Source of the DNA: Delphinapterus leucas
Lineage: Eukaryota; Chordata; Mammalia; Artiodactyla; Monodontidae
Reading direction: 5' to 3'
Length of the DNA stretch: 64,000 bases
Assembly: GCF_002288925.2 (NCBI RefSeq)
Contig: NW_022098000.1
Location: 549,149-613,148, forward strand
How positions within the stretch are numbered: position 1 is the stretch's first letter; each line of letters opens with the position of its first letter. The translations under genes were made by a program, and so were the position numbers. Of this stretch, positions 22,150 to 35,110 are shown one piece after another. Below the pieces are notes generated by a model. That model made no database searches. It was not told where the DNA came from and saw only the letters and a list, made by a program, of their open reading frames with translations.

Positions 22150-23580
22150 TAACATCGATGATGTATGGCACTGAAGAAAACCTTCAAATAACTTTTAAGA
22201 TACACTCAATTTATCTAACATCCTCTATGAAACTGTTTCACAAAATGTAGCAAATATTTTCTAATCAAATAAACTATGCTGTCATCTACTATAATGTCCC
22301 CCCAATTCATGAATAAGTAATATTATAAGGAAACATAACTAGATTTAGAATTTAACTTGTAACTCCATGCAACACGCCATAGAAGACAAACACTCCCCTG
22401 ATTAACTATCTAACTACATCTGTCCTCCATCACATAAAAGAGCTGAGTTGTTAATCTGCATCAGAACAACTAACATAGCACAAGGGAGAAAAAAAAATCA
22501 GAACTCTAAGCAGCAAAGATAAAACAGAAGTGAGTATGGCATATTAACAGACTTGTGCATTTTCATAATAAATAAATCTCCTGGGTTTTCCCTAGTAAAG
22601 CAATCATATGAGATATTAAACTAATAGATTACAATGACATAGATAAAATTCTATTAATATTATACATTTTTATTTATTTCTAAGTGAATATGTATATGTA
22701 GATATAAAATACTTTAGTAAGAAAATTTTTTGAGTGAAAGAGAAACACAGATATTATCTTCTGGAATAAATCCTTCAATTTCCATTAGAGGAAAAGACTC
22801 CTTAGAGTCACAAGAAAAAAATAAACATTGAACTTAAGGACTAGAGTTAATTTTACAGCAGAGGAGAAAAGAGAAGGCAGAATTTTTTCTGGAACAGCCA
22901 CAGGAGATCCACCATTAACCTGTCAGCTGAGAAATGGGAAATCTGCTCTCATATCAGATGGGTGGGAGGAGAGAAGCCTTTCCATATCTCCACTCTGCTG
23001 CACCAGCAACGAAACAGGGATCTTGCAGCATCTGTTCAAAGTCTGATGTAATCCTTTGGTGAGTATTCCCTTAGAACAATATAATTTTCTAAAGTATCAA
23101 CCCTAGAGTGTGCAATTCTTCAGAGAAGATTAAATTTTCTTCTCAGTTATCGAGTTTTGAAAATGCCACTGCTAATTACATGGAAATATTAGACACTTCA
23201 TGAGTCAATTTGGTAGAACTATTTAAACTGATGCAGATGGCTTCATTTATCTAACAAATCTAATCTCTCTGGCTAGGGAATCAGAATCTCCAGTTTGCTT
23301 CTGAAATTTGGTATCCTAACTTAGGGCATTGCTGGAAAAATATTCTCTCAAAACTTAATTTAGAAATGATTATTTCCAGAATAAAAAATGAATAATAAAA
23401 AAATTCTTTCATAGAAATAATAGATGTTACTAATGGCAAGTAAACCACACCAAACAATCAGAGTAAATATACAACCAATATATTAGGAGTACTTTTAATT
23501 TTTTAAAAAATGTATAATCCTGTGAAAAATATATTATACTACATTAATGAAAAAGATGATATTAAATGTCTTGTGCGTTA
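22150..23580. other. Unassigned intronic sequence
   Basis: No gene seen. A short block near 22830-23050 is less AT-rich and has a 72-codon frame without a recognisable domain or flanking splice signals I would trust. Confidence 0.5.
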
Positions 23581-23584
23581 AGTT

Positions 23585-24090
23585 TTGATGAATAATTCCC
23601 AAATTTTCTATTGTGAATTATATATCCATGCAAAGACTTATATGTGAATCTCCATATCAGCCTTATTTATAATACCTCAAACTATAAACAATCTAAATTA
23701 CCATCAAAAAAAGAATGGCTAAACAAATTGGTGTAGCCACACAATGGAAAATTCTCAGTGATGTAAAAGAGCAAATTCTTGATACAGGCAACAACATGGA
23801 TAATCCTCAAAAATCATTATTTTCAGTGAAAGAATGCAGGAGCAAGTCTATACACTGCATAAATCAATTCATGAAATTCTAGGAAAAGGCTAGCTGATAG
23901 TAACAGAAAGCAGATCATTGGTGACCAGAGACCAGAGGTGCAGTGGGGCCCAAACGAAATTTTTGGTGTGACAAAAATATTCTTATCTTGACTGTGATAA
24001 TACAAGCGTGACTACATATTCATTTGTATGCTTAAAAGTGGTAGATTTCCATGTACGTAAGTTACATCTTCATAAAAGTAAGGCAAAAAA
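23585..24090 (+). mobile_element. Old L1 (L1M-type) 3' fragment
   Basis: Diverged plus-strand L1 end: CCATGCAAAGACTTATATGTG, ATCAGCCTTATTTATAATACC, ACACAATGGAAAATTCTCAG, CAACAACATGGATAATCCTC and CAGATCATTGGTGACCAGAG keep the order of the ORF2 terminus and 3'UTR. No coding capacity. Confidence 0.7.
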
Positions 24091-26555
24091 AGTATAATGA
24101 TCTAGTCCTGGTGGTTTTAATAAAACCAATGGTTAAGGAAAATGTCTGAACTAAAATGACATTTTTGGCTTATAATTTTAACATTAATTTATAGGAATGT
24201 GGAAGAAATTCTCCATTACATGTGCAGTTAAATGCACTGTGATCAATTTCCTAACCTATAAAACTCTATAGGAATGATGAAATGAGAAACACTCTCTCCT
24301 CCTAAAAAGAAAGTTCTGGGCACCAGATTTTGGAAGGTTTCCTAGGGGAGCCCAGACTACCCCTCATCCTCCCCTGAGGACAGGGCTAGAGTTTCCCAGT
24401 GGTGACCTCACTTTTTGCACGTGTTGTCACTAAATGCAGACGACTCACCAAACCCCAGAGTACAGGCTGCTGACACGGCATCCCAAGCAGAGCGTGTTCC
24501 TCTCTCCTTTGCACTAAAATTCACACAGGGAGTGATAAAGAGGACAGAGGGTGGATCGTGGCATTTTCATAAATAAAGTATATCGAAACTACTCAATTTT
24601 ATAGAGGCCAGATCCTGAGAAAGAACCATGTTCAAATCAATCTTCTATATCCTACAGGTAATTTTATGTTATTTAAAGTAATTAGGATATATTTTCTATT
24701 TATTTATTTTGGATGTAATAGTTTAAGAAAACATAATAAAGTCTATTTTTTTCCAATGATATGGTTCCTTGATACTAATATACTAGTTATAGCAAGATAT
24801 ATTAATGAAATTGGTCCTCACATTTATGTTCTCTTTTTTACATCTAGTAATTAAATATTTCCTTGTAATTTTCCAGCAATCTCAGGCAAATTACTGTCTC
24901 TTGGGCAATGATATATCTAGGCTATAAAAATGAGTGAGTTAAACTACTATCTTTATCTTCACCGCCAACTTTGAGACTCTATGAGCTGATGTACCATGTG
25001 CATGTGCACCTACGACACGGAAGACTGGTTAAACCTCCAACTGGCTGAATGGAACTAACACGGCCTCACAGTCATCATTACATTTTTAAGGGTTGATCAA
25101 GTTTAATTATTTTGGCCCAAATTATTATGTTAAAGCCATAGAATTACCAGCAAAACATCGTTTTGCCTTACTCATTTTATGAATCTTCCTTAAGACAAAT
25201 GAAAATCATAGTAAAAGCTTCCACATACTTTCATTTGGATTATTATTGCTCTTATTAGTATTAAATAAAGTGTGGATAAAAAGTTTTAATCTAAAACGTA
25301 TAGAATCAGAATCTTGAAAATATTAACTCAGCACAGTGAGTTAATCTATATCTGCTCAGTTGATGGCTACTATCTTATTCTTTCCCATTTGTACTTCTGG
25401 ATTGTACGGGTGACTACAAATTAAATAGTTAATTTAAATAGTTTTATTTAAGTAAATACTATAATGGTGGTGGTGCTGAGGAAGTAAACATCTCTCACAC
25501 ATTCTAGTAATATTCAAGAAAACAGAAATGAGAGTTGTTCAGGATTCAAATGCTGGAGAAATTATTCTGACTTTTCAATTATTTTGGCTTAAAAATAATT
25601 TTTAAAGGTAGTTAAATGAAAAGGAGAAAATTAAGAAAGACTGGGGAAAACATTCAAAATGCTTTAGAAGTGCCAAATGATGGAAATAGAATATTTTTCA
25701 AAACATGAAAACATAAAAAAGGAAGAGAAAAAGAGAAAACAATAAGCCTACTATTGAGAAAGAGGAAGCAGGAAATAGAGGGCATTATAAGCTTAGAAAT
25801 GTAAATATTAAAGCTTTTGGAGACATTCCAAATTCTCTTAATCATGGGCCACGTTTTGTTTGCCTGTTTTTTTTTAACCCAGTAGCAATGCTAGAATTGT
25901 AGATGTTAGCAATTATATTCCTATAGGTTAGGGGTGCCTCTTCTCGTATAAACCACAGGGAAGAACACAGGCACACCAGTTTACAGTCCATCTCAAAACT
26001 CTGACCTCAAAAAGCAAAAAAATTAAACATTAGTATTTTCAAAGTTTAAGCAAATGCTCCATTTGAACAAAAAATATACAAAGCAATACATATCTTTGCA
26101 GATAACATTTAAAAATAAATACATTTATAAGGAGCCTAGGTGATTTGTGATAATTAGATATTAAGAAGAATTACATGAAAAGTGTTTCATTTATTGACAT
26201 TAGGTATGCTTGCTCCTGAAACTAGCTTAAGTGCTGGTGACAGAGAATGTCTTGTGACTGCATCCCTGAAAGTGTACAAAACATTGTCTTGGCTGCAAAA
26301 AGTCAATGGTACAATTGTGTTCATAGCAAAATATTGTGAAATAAAATTCATGTTTTATGGCAAGACAAGAAAAATTTAAACATAAAATATGTTCTCTGCC
26401 CTTTGGTCTCCTCTCTCCCCTGTACTGTGCATTATATCTACATTAGGCATTGACAAGACCTCCCCCATCAGCAGAAATACCTGCTCAACCATAAAGAACA
26501 ACATTTTCCCAGCACCAAAGAGAAAACTGAAGATATAATATTCCTTCTTAGGTTT
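24091..26555. other. Unassigned intronic sequence
   Basis: About 2.5 kb without a gene. It includes a more GC-balanced block at 24300-24540 and a purine-rich stretch at 25615-25760. No repeat was named with confidence. Confidence 0.5.
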
Positions 26556-26559
26556 GTGG

Positions 26560-26793
26560 TGTGACCCACCACAATAATGCTTAGATCTGAATTGTGTGTA
26601 CTCTGTCAATAATACGTCATTTAATGTACAGCCCTCTGTCTCAGAAACCTAATATAACTGTGTTTTGACCTCTAATGGACGGAACAGTTCTTGGAGCTTT
26701 CTGAGATGCTGTTCCTGGGTTATAATTCTCTATTTGGCACTAATAAAATTTTCCATTTATTTCTTATATCGATTGATTAATTTTTCATCAACA
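26560..26793 (+). repeat. Degraded retroviral-type LTR, 3' part
   Basis: The segment has the order of an endogenous-retrovirus LTR 3' half: GAGCTTTCTGAGATGCTG, then a polyadenylation signal AATAAA at 26742-26747, then a T-rich end closing in TTTTTCATCAACA. The left boundary is unclear and no TG start was identified. No internal retroviral genes flank it. Confidence 0.4.
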
Positions 26794-26799
26794 ACATAT

Positions 26800-28545
26800 A
26801 ATTTCATTTGTATCCTTGGCATTTCATTTTCCTTAGTCTTTTTGACTTCCTTAGACATTTTGAACCAATACACACAGGAGACAAAAGTGAGCTCAGGAAT
26901 GTTGTTATTCATTAGACTGAGGAGCTGGTGACTTCTTTGTCTTTCTGTGGGCTCTATCGCATCAGTAACTACAGCCAGAAAACAGAGCTCTCTACTATTT
27001 TATTGTTCAAACAAATTTTCTGGTATTTATGACGATTCTACTCAGATAAGGAATATTCAGATATTTATGACTGATAAAATTACTATTCAACTTTTGAATG
27101 ACTTAGGAAGTTCAAAAACTAATAAGGAGAAAGAATACTAAGTCAAATAAACATCACAGCAACTAATGAAATTCAGAACCTGAATTAGTGCCAATAGCGC
27201 ACTTGGGTTAAGTGCAGCATGTCTCTCTAGCACGCCCACTCTGGGCCCATTATCCTCTCAACTCTATCTCCAGATTCCCCAAGCTGTGCTACAACAAGTT
27301 GTCCAAGTTTCTCTTCAAAGAACATGGCTTGTATTGGGGTCAAGTTTCAACAATTTAAAACACATTTAACAGCATCTTTCTAAAAACATGCAAATAAAAA
27401 CAACAACCTTTTCATCAAAGGCTTTTCTAAGAGATTAAATATGATTATGGTTTGACTTTTTAGGTAACCATTACCACTTGGTTTGCTATTAAAATTACTC
27501 ATAAAATTAAAAATGTATTATGTCTTACCATGAGCAAAATAAAACTATTCAGGAAATTTTTCTTTCTTATATCCAATTTTATTAAAGCAATGATATATTC
27601 ATCTGGGTCTACTACCTTGGTTACTAGGTATGTGGGCAAAGCAAAGATAGGGTCCAATGTGAAAAAGTAAAGTGAATATTGATATTTAAAATATATTTAT
27701 ACATATAACAAAAAACCCAGTTTACCCATTTCTCACCATACAAGGAGATAGACCACTAAATATATAATATATATATAGCACTAAATAATATAAAGTATAC
27801 TAATAATATATAAATGTATACCAGTACACAGAATCACCCTAGGATTCTGCTGAGAAATTCTTATCTAATATAGGAAATTAGTAAAAAAGAAATAATGTCA
27901 AAGGGTACAGATATTGCAGATAATCATAATGATGTATCCATTTGCATAACTTGATCCCATGTCTAAATTCTACCATTTATAAAAAATATAGGAAATGAAT
28001 GAGAAAGCAACAAACTCGGTTAAGGCTCTCAGCACAAAAATGTCAGTGGTCCTTTTCTTGGCTAAGAAAAATCTTCAGTGATTCAACTTGGTCAAAAAGA
28101 GGGACTAAGAAAGAAAACTATCCCAATCTTGGTCTGGGGCAAAACTTTCAGTAGGGTGCAATTTACTTCCCCTTCTGAGAACCATCTAGCATCACTGATA
28201 AAATGCCAGAGCACTTGCTTTATCAAGTTGTAATAAAATTAAGAAGGCTTACAGAGAAATTAGAATTACCTACCCAATTAACTATATCTGGTTTTATTAA
28301 ACCAGATATTCAAAAGTGCAAAGACCTTAAACCAGCTTTATGACTAGCCTAATACTTTTTAACTAGAACATTCTGTTTTTGTGTCTGGTCCCTCATAAAA
28401 TGCCCTACCAAGAAGAAATCACTAAATTCGCTTTCTTAGAAGCCTTTTCCTTTACTGGCAACTTTGAGATAAAACACTAATATGCTTGAACAAATTCAAA
28501 ATAAATTGCAAGTAAAAGCAAACAAAACAAAGAAAAAGAAAAAAA
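26800..28545. other. Unassigned intronic sequence
   Basis: AT-rich. It includes a TA-rich patch at 27680-27830. No gene or confident repeat was seen. Confidence 0.5.
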
Positions 28546-28550
28546 ACAGG

Positions 28551-28626
28551 CGAAAAACCAAACAAACAAACCCACACAAAAACTCAGGTGAAAAACCAAA
28601 CAAAAAAACCCACACAAAAACTCAGA
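28551..28626. repeat. About 38-bp tandem duplication, A/C-rich
   Basis: Two adjacent copies of a unit containing GAAAAACCAAACAAA and CCCACACAAAAACTCAG, with one small internal difference. It is followed by a decaying remnant. Low-complexity A/C-rich composition suggests replication slippage. Confidence 0.85.
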
Positions 28627-28754
28627 AATTACCAAAGTCTGTAATAATTGCCACGAGAGGACAGTAGAAACACAACAAGAGAACAAATCTAGTATTTGGA
28701 AAATGGCTAACAAAGTTGAAAATCATTTAATTTTATAAATAAAGTAGTACAAAT

Positions 28755-29247
28755 GTGTTGCAGTTATCTAGTGTTGCATAACTAACCATTTTATTTTTGT
28801 GCATGGATTCTGTGGGTGAGGGATTTAGACAGAACACAATAGGGATAACTTGTATCTGCTTCCAGATTCTGGGGCTGCAGACAGGAGGACTTGGGCCGCA
28901 GTGACCGCTGCTGTCATCTGTTGGGCGCCTTATGTGCACCTCCAGGGCCTGGACCACGATGAGGCAAAGGCTGAGCTCCTCTGGGACTTCCCATTGGCAC
29001 CTGCAAGGCAGACTCAGGATTGTCAGCATCCTCACCAGGCAGCTTAGAGCTCCAAGAGGGGGTGTTCTTGCAAATGAGGCGGGGGGAGCACTGAATCCCC
29101 TTCCGCTCAGAAATCTGGATACAGCCCCTCCTCTGCAGTTACAAGCAGGTCACTAAAACACCCAGACTCAATGGGAAGAGAATTAGACCCTATGCTTCTC
29201 TCTCTAAAAGCATTGTCAAAGATTTTGCAGCCATCTTTAGAACAGCC
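28755..29247 (-). repeat. Old LTR-like interspersed repeat (family uncertain)
   Basis: It starts like GCAGTTATCTAGTGTTGCATAAC, carries GGATTCTGTGGGTGAGGG and TGTGCACCTCCAGGGCC, and ends in CAAAGATTTTGCAGCC and GAACAGCCACA. The same start-to-end plan is seen at 59327-59902, so these are two copies of one old, roughly 500-bp family. From its layout I suspect an LTR of the MaLR/ERVL group in inverse orientation, but the name is a guess. The open frames inside are not genes. Confidence 0.5.
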
Positions 29248-29249
29248 AC

Positions 29250-29814
29250 AGAACATGGAATTTTAAATATTCCCTTTCTATATGGAGTAAATATCATTTG
29301 AATTTTGATTGTAATATTTCGAGGTGGAGAGTACAGCTCAAGATAAAATGATAGGCCTTCCTCAGTAGTAGAAAAGATACATATCATTATAATTCTGGTT
29401 TATAAAATGTGAAATGTCTAGAAATTTCTCTGTCTTCTATTTTTTAATAGCTTAATACATTTTTAAAAATCCTACAGCATGGTGTGAGAAATTTTGATTC
29501 TGTGATTCCCTCATTTCACTCCTCGTGGGAAGCAAGTGTTGTCCCAATAACAAGTGACGAGTGACAATGGAGGGAAAATGACAGCACTAGTAACATTAAA
29601 AATGTATAATCCTTGGTTTATGGCTGAGACACTAGGTCCTTGAAAGTTTTCAAATAACAGGTCTTAACTACAAAAATTATAAAATAAATCTATAAATTGG
29701 TCTAGTTGTGAATAAAGTTAGCCTAGATGAAATTAACAATTCAAAATAATATATAACTTTGATTCACAATACATAAAACATCACCACATCAGGCTCTGTC
29801 ATTCCAGGGTGGAC
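29250..29814. other. Unassigned intronic sequence
   Basis: No gene or confident repeat seen. Confidence 0.5.
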
Positions 29815-29820
29815 AAAGAA

Positions 29821-30262
29821 TGTCACCTGCCATATCAGTAAAAAAGGATGTGCGGCCATCAAGCCATCAGCCACTGCAGCCGCCCCCGACTGTGCATCCT
29901 GAGGGGACTCAGGATGGAAAAAACAGAATATTGGCCCTAGATAGTTAAGGTGTATGTCAAAGGAATAATTTCATTGAGCCCAGACTCTTGTATCTTTCCA
30001 TACATAGGCGACTGATAAATTCATTAACTTAAGAGGTCTGGTTTTACTTTCGTTAACAGTAATCTTTTGATGTTCCAACTACCTGTTTTTTGTTGCAAAA
30101 ACCCTCATATAGCCTGGCTCCTCCCTTACCTCTTCAGAATGGTCCCTCAGAGATGTCTGAAAGGCTGACTCCCGGGCTTAAGTCCTCAGTTTGTCCACTG
30201 AATAAAACATAATTCTCAACTTTGGGGTTGTGCAATCATTTTTCAGTCAATACTAGCTTACG
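29821..30262 (+). repeat. Probable solo LTR of an ERV1/gammaretrovirus-like element
   Basis: About 440 bp begins with TG. It contains a GC-richer 5' part, a weak TATA-like CATATAGCC near 30106, CTGAAAGGCTGACTCCCGGG, a polyadenylation signal AATAAA at 30201-30206 and a TGTGCAATCATTTTTCAGTC end. This matches the U3-R-U5 order of gammaretrovirus-like LTRs. AAGAA occurs at both sides (29816-29820 and 30263-30267) as a possible TSD, but the 3' end lacks the usual CA, so the right boundary is tentative. No gag, pol or env follows, so it is probably a solo LTR. Confidence 0.6.
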
Positions 30263-30830
30263 AAGAATTGAACCTGGACAGATCTATGGCTTTTTTTTTA
30301 ATTCCAAGGTCAAAGCACAGTACAGTGAATGACAGACTATTTATATATAAGAGAGTTGAAGATGTTAATATGAAAATATTATTTCTCACTAACATCATGA
30401 TACAGTTCACTCTTCAACTCAAATCTAACTATTTTAATTGTTTGGTCACTTGGAATCCAAAATAGGTTGAAATAACCTTGTATTGGTTACCACTGAAACA
30501 CAAGTTTCATTGTGTCTCACAAAATAGGTATTTGTAATGAAATGTTCTTTCTCACATATGTTACTGTTCAGGGGAGGCTTTTAGTCTGGTTCTCCAACTT
30601 CTCAGAATTCAGATCAGAGAAACAGAAGAATGCAGAGAATAAATAAAAAATAAAATTGCACCTATCTATAACTTATGATACATTCCTTGTCCTTCACACA
30701 CTCAAGTGATATTTAAGCAAAGTATGCATATTCCTCCATCTCTGTTCAGAAGCCAAGATGGGCTAGGCATTCTTTTCTGCAGAAAGGAGGCTGAGAAAGA
30801 AATGTTGTTGATTTACTGTGCAGTTTATTA

Positions 30831-30888
30831 GGGGCAGAGCTAAAATTAAAATCAGAGTGGGGGCAGAGCTAAAATTAAAATCAGAGTG
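30831..30888. repeat. Perfect 29-bp tandem duplication
   Basis: Two identical copies, 30831-30859 and 30860-30888, beginning GGGGCAGAGCTAAAATTAA. Perfect identity implies a recent event. Confidence 0.92.
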
Positions 30889-32986
30889 TCCAGACTCTTG
30901 ATTTTGTGGGATTACAAAGTGCTTTGTTGTTGGGGATATTACCAAGTTGAAAGAGGAGTTTACAGTCCCAGCCTGGCTGACAAGCAGTGAGCATGGTGTC
31001 ACCCCTGTACTGCAGGATTTGAGGTTTGATGTGAGGCTCAGCCCAGAAGCCAAACAAGGGAAGGACACTGGGCCCAGTGTTCGCACCCACATTGCCCACC
31101 AGGCAAGCAGTACCACTTTGAAGGTTTTAGTTGATTTTATTGTTGATGAAAATCAATCTTGCCATGAAATCCAAAAGGATTTACTAAAGTAGCCATCACC
31201 AAATACAGAAGATAGAGTATAAAATAGAAACTGCTCATGGTATTAGCACATCAAAGAGAGAAAGGCTTGCCTTCAGAATGATCACACATTTTCAAATAAA
31301 ACTCTACCAAACAGCACTTCACTTTAAAAATATGTTTTAAGACCACACCCCATAATTTCAACAAAGCTTATTAATAAAAATGCCAAAATATCTTTCATTA
31401 CAACGAAATTTATTGGCAACCTGGTCATTTGTGATTTCCAATTAAGGACACTGAATACCTATGCAAGAAATTTGCTTTCCTCCTGTTACCTCACTTACCT
31501 GCATGTGTTCAGGCTTTGATTTTCCCTAACCTCTCCTAACCGTTTTTCTTGGTGATAACATGTTTGTTTCTCACTCTTTTCAAAGATAAGCGTTTAGAAC
31601 CACTGCCTCCTCTGTTCTCCCTCACCAATTTCTGCCATCAGTATCGCTAAAAATAGCAGCACTCTATCCAAAGCGCCATGGTTCCCCTCAAGATTTCACA
31701 GAAGCAACTGCTGGTGAGGCCGGCAGCTCCATGGTTACTGAGAACAGGCCATATGCTGCTTGGAGGACTCAGACTTCAAAGAAATTTCTGAACTGCCAGT
31801 TAACTTCCTGAGGTATTTTGAAATATTGCAAACACACTGTATATTTTTACTTTCTAGATTACTCTGAGAATATCTTTTATCATCACAATTGAAAAGTTAG
31901 CTTCTATTCAAGAATTCCTGGATTTTTTTTTTTTAAATTTATAATGTGAGTTGACATATTCTGGGATCTGACCAGTATGGGAATGAAATATAAGGTAGGG
32001 TTTTGCTACTGGATATTACTGCATTTTGTTTTGTTTTGGTTTTTGTTTCCTTCCTCTGCTTATAGAGTTATTGGCTAGGTGAACTAAACTAAAATGAGTG
32101 TTTCTCTGCCAGAGTCAAAAACAAAATAACACACAAAAAAAACATTAAACTTGTTAGAATATTCTTACTACACTAGACCACAAGAACTGTTTTCCATATC
32201 ATTCTTTCCACCTACTAATTCAAAGATTTATACTTTCTTAAGGTTTTTTATTTTTTATTTTTTTAAGGAAGTGTTAGATCAGGATGTTTAATTTAATTAA
32301 AATTTCTGTGAGGGCTTGAGTCATGTCTAATATTATCTTCTATGAAGCCTGATATTTCACATGTAGTTGAGCATGCAACAGAGATGGAAGAAATATTCTT
32401 GCATAGTGATTTTGTCCTGACTTAGATAACTATTCAAATATCTCCTTGTATCATAAAGAAAAACTCAAGTTTAAGACATACATTGTGTAGCACCTTAACA
32501 GCCTAACCAATACAGAAAAACAATCTGCATTATTTCCTAGAAAATTGAGGCAAGCTAGTCACTGCAAACAAGGCTATTAAACAAACACATTTGTCTACAA
32601 AGGCAGGTGCCTGACGCTGGGCCTGAGGAGCAGGCTGTGGGCTCAGGCTTTGCTGGTGGGCACAGAAGGGGCACCTAGTGATGCTTCAGGCATTTATTTA
32701 TTTTTTCATTCAACAGAATGTGAAAAACAGGCTTGCAGTTTTGTGTTGATTTCCTTAATGCCTGCTGATATAAACTTTAAATAAACACAACTAAACTTTG
32801 TAGGCTTGAGCTACCAAGTATCACTCAATTGAATATGTGCTGTTTTTCATTTCCTATTTCTATGAGATTTGCTTTTGAACAAACACAAGACAAAAAGAGA
32901 AGGTATCCTTAAATCTTGAGACTCCATGGCTCATAGCGTATACACTGGGGCCCTAAAAGTCAGCAAAGTTATCTCTCTTATTCTTT

Positions 32987-33175
32987 CAATCTCTCTCTCT
33001 CTCTTTCTCTGTATATGTGTTTATATTGTACTTCATATATAGGTAAGTATATAAATGCCATACATGTAGGTAAATAAATAATACATATATATTTCATTCA
33101 TATATATATATAATATATATATACACCTCTGTGTATAAATATATACATACATTTACATATTTGTACGTGTGTGTT
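32987..33175. repeat. (TC)n / (TA)n / (TG)n compound low-complexity tract
   Basis: A TCTC run at 32991-33009 is followed by TATATA and TACATA runs to about 33155 and a short GTGTGTGT at 33167-33174. Simple-sequence DNA only. Confidence 0.85.
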
Positions 33176-33403
33176 TGGACAACTATATTTCAATGCCTAT
33201 TAGACATTCACATAGACATGTTGAGTGTGTAGTTAAACACATGAATCTAGAACCTGCAGGAGAGACTGGAAGCTGGATGTACACAGATGGAATGAGATCA
33301 TGAAGGGAAGAAAGAAGTATGAAGACCAAGTCCTAGGCTTGGAGGTCTGGAAGAAGAAGAGGATCCAGTCACAAGGACTGAGGAGGAGACAATGAAGAAT
33401 GAA

Positions 33404-34553
33404 TGAGAGTGGACGTGCACTGTTGGTGGGAATGTAAATTGGTGCAGCTACTGTGGAAAACAGTATGGTGTTTCTTCAAAACATTAAAAATAGAACTATC
33501 ATATGATGCAGGAATTCCACTCCTGGGTATTTTTCCAAAGAAAACAAAAACACTAATTCAAAAATATACATGTACCCTAATGTTCATAGCAGCATTATTG
33601 AGCAACAGCCAAGATATGGGAAGCAACCTAAGTGCTCATCAATAGATGAATAGATAAAGATGTGGTATGTAGATATAGGTATATAGTGTACTATTACTCA
33701 GCTATTAAAAAAATGAAATCTTGCCATTTGTAACAACATGGATGGACCTAGAGGGTAGTATGCTAAGTGAAATAGACAGAGATAGACAAATACCATATGA
33801 TTTCACTTACATACGGAATCTAAAAATCAAAACAAATGAACAAACATAACAAATAGAAACAGAGTCATAGATACAGAGAAAAAACAGGCAGTTGCCAGAG
33901 AGCAGGGAGGGGAGAGTGGAGAGAAATAGGTGAGGAAGATTAAGAAGCACAAACTTCCAGTTATAACATAAATGAGTCACAGGTATGAAATGTACAGTGT
34001 GGGGAATATAATCAATAATTATGTCATATCTTTTTGTGGTGACAGATGATAACTTATTGTTGTGATCATTTTGAAATGTATAGAAATATGGAATTTCTAT
34101 GTTGTGTCCCAGGAACTAACAGTGTTTCAGGTCAATTATACTTCAAAAACAAACAAAACAAACACCTAGAAAAAGAGATCAGATTTGTGGTTACCAGAGG
34201 CATGGGGTTGGGGGAGGAGGAACTGTAGGAAGGTGGTCATAGGTACAGACTCCCAGTTGTAAGACAAATAAGTACTCAGGATGAAATGTTCAACATGATG
34301 ACTGTAGATAATAACACTGCTGTATGATACATAGGAATGTGAAGAGCATTAATCCTAAGATTTCTCACCACAAGGAAAAAATAATTTTTCTTTATCTCCT
34401 ATTTTATATATATGATATGATGAATGCTCACTTAAATTATTGTGATCATTATTTCATGATGTATGTAAGTCAAATCATTATCCTGTACACCTTAAACTTA
34501 TACAGTCCTGTATGTCAACTGTATCTCAATAAAACTGCAAGGGGGAAAAAAAA
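33404..34553 (+). mobile_element. L1 (L1MA-like) 3' end with repeated 3'UTR block
   Basis: 5'-truncated plus-strand L1. It starts in the ORF2 C-terminal region (TGTTGGTGGGAATGTAAATT), passes ATCATATGATGCAGG and ACAACATGGATGGACCTAG, and ends with a GTATCTCAATAAAACTGCAA tail and an A-run. The 3'UTR shows two related blocks: GGCAGTTGCCAGAG to about 34160, and GTGGTTACCAGAGGC from 34189 to the end. Both contain the ACTTCCAGTTATAA / ACTCCCAGTTGTAA word. The 80-residue frame at 33403-33645 is an ORF2 remnant. Confidence 0.85.
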
Positions 34554-34804
34554 GGCAAGATTAGGAGATTTTAAAAAGAAGTGATACAATTAGCCAATAA
34601 ATGCATGCAACAGTCAACGTTATTAATAAATTAAAATTTTAAATTTAAAAAAAGGATGGATGAGAGCAACTGATTGCAAATAACATTCTCGAAGAATTTT
34701 GCTATGAAGGTCAGCAAAGAAATTGGGTGGTAGCTAAATGGGAATAAGTATGGTTATAAACAAAAATATGGCTACAGTTGCCAGGATAGTTATAAAGACA
34801 CAGA

Positions 34805-35110
34805 TTCTCCTTCAGAGCCATCACACTTGCATTCTCTCTCATTCTGATTTTTCTTGGGTTGATTCCTTCTCATAATCCAGTACTCTACTTAATCATCATA
34901 TCAAACTACTACTCCCATCATTAACCTCTTTGCCCTTCCTCTGTTTTATTTTAATCCATAACAATTATCAATGCCTGAAAGTAGAAAATTTATTTATTCA
35001 CTTATTTATTGTCTGTCTCTCCCACTGGAATGCAAACTCCAGGAGGAAAATTTTTTCTCACATTTATTACTGTGAACTAGAACTGCAATGACACATAGTG
35101 TGACACATAA
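34805..35110 (+). repeat. LINE2 fragment
   Basis: L2-like order: CCTCTTTGCCCTTCCTCTG, then TTATTTATTGTCTGTCTCTC, then CCACTGGAATGCAAACTCC. Diverged and non-coding. Confidence 0.5.

Larger units (their letters stand above)
30270..33395. other. Unassigned intronic sequence with small repeats
   Basis: About 3.1 kb without a recognised gene. It includes the 29-bp duplication and the compound microsatellite listed separately. The 81-residue frame at 30947-31192 and the overlapping reverse frames have no domain I recognise. A moderately GC-balanced block at 31500-31790 was examined and not identified. Confidence 0.5.

Noticed and set aside
28551..28626. CRISPR-like direct repeats
   Set aside because: Only two adjacent low-complexity copies with no spacers, in a mammalian intron.
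30947..31192. 81-residue open frame as a small gene
   Set aside because: No start context, splice structure or recognisable domain; reverse frames overlap it equally well.
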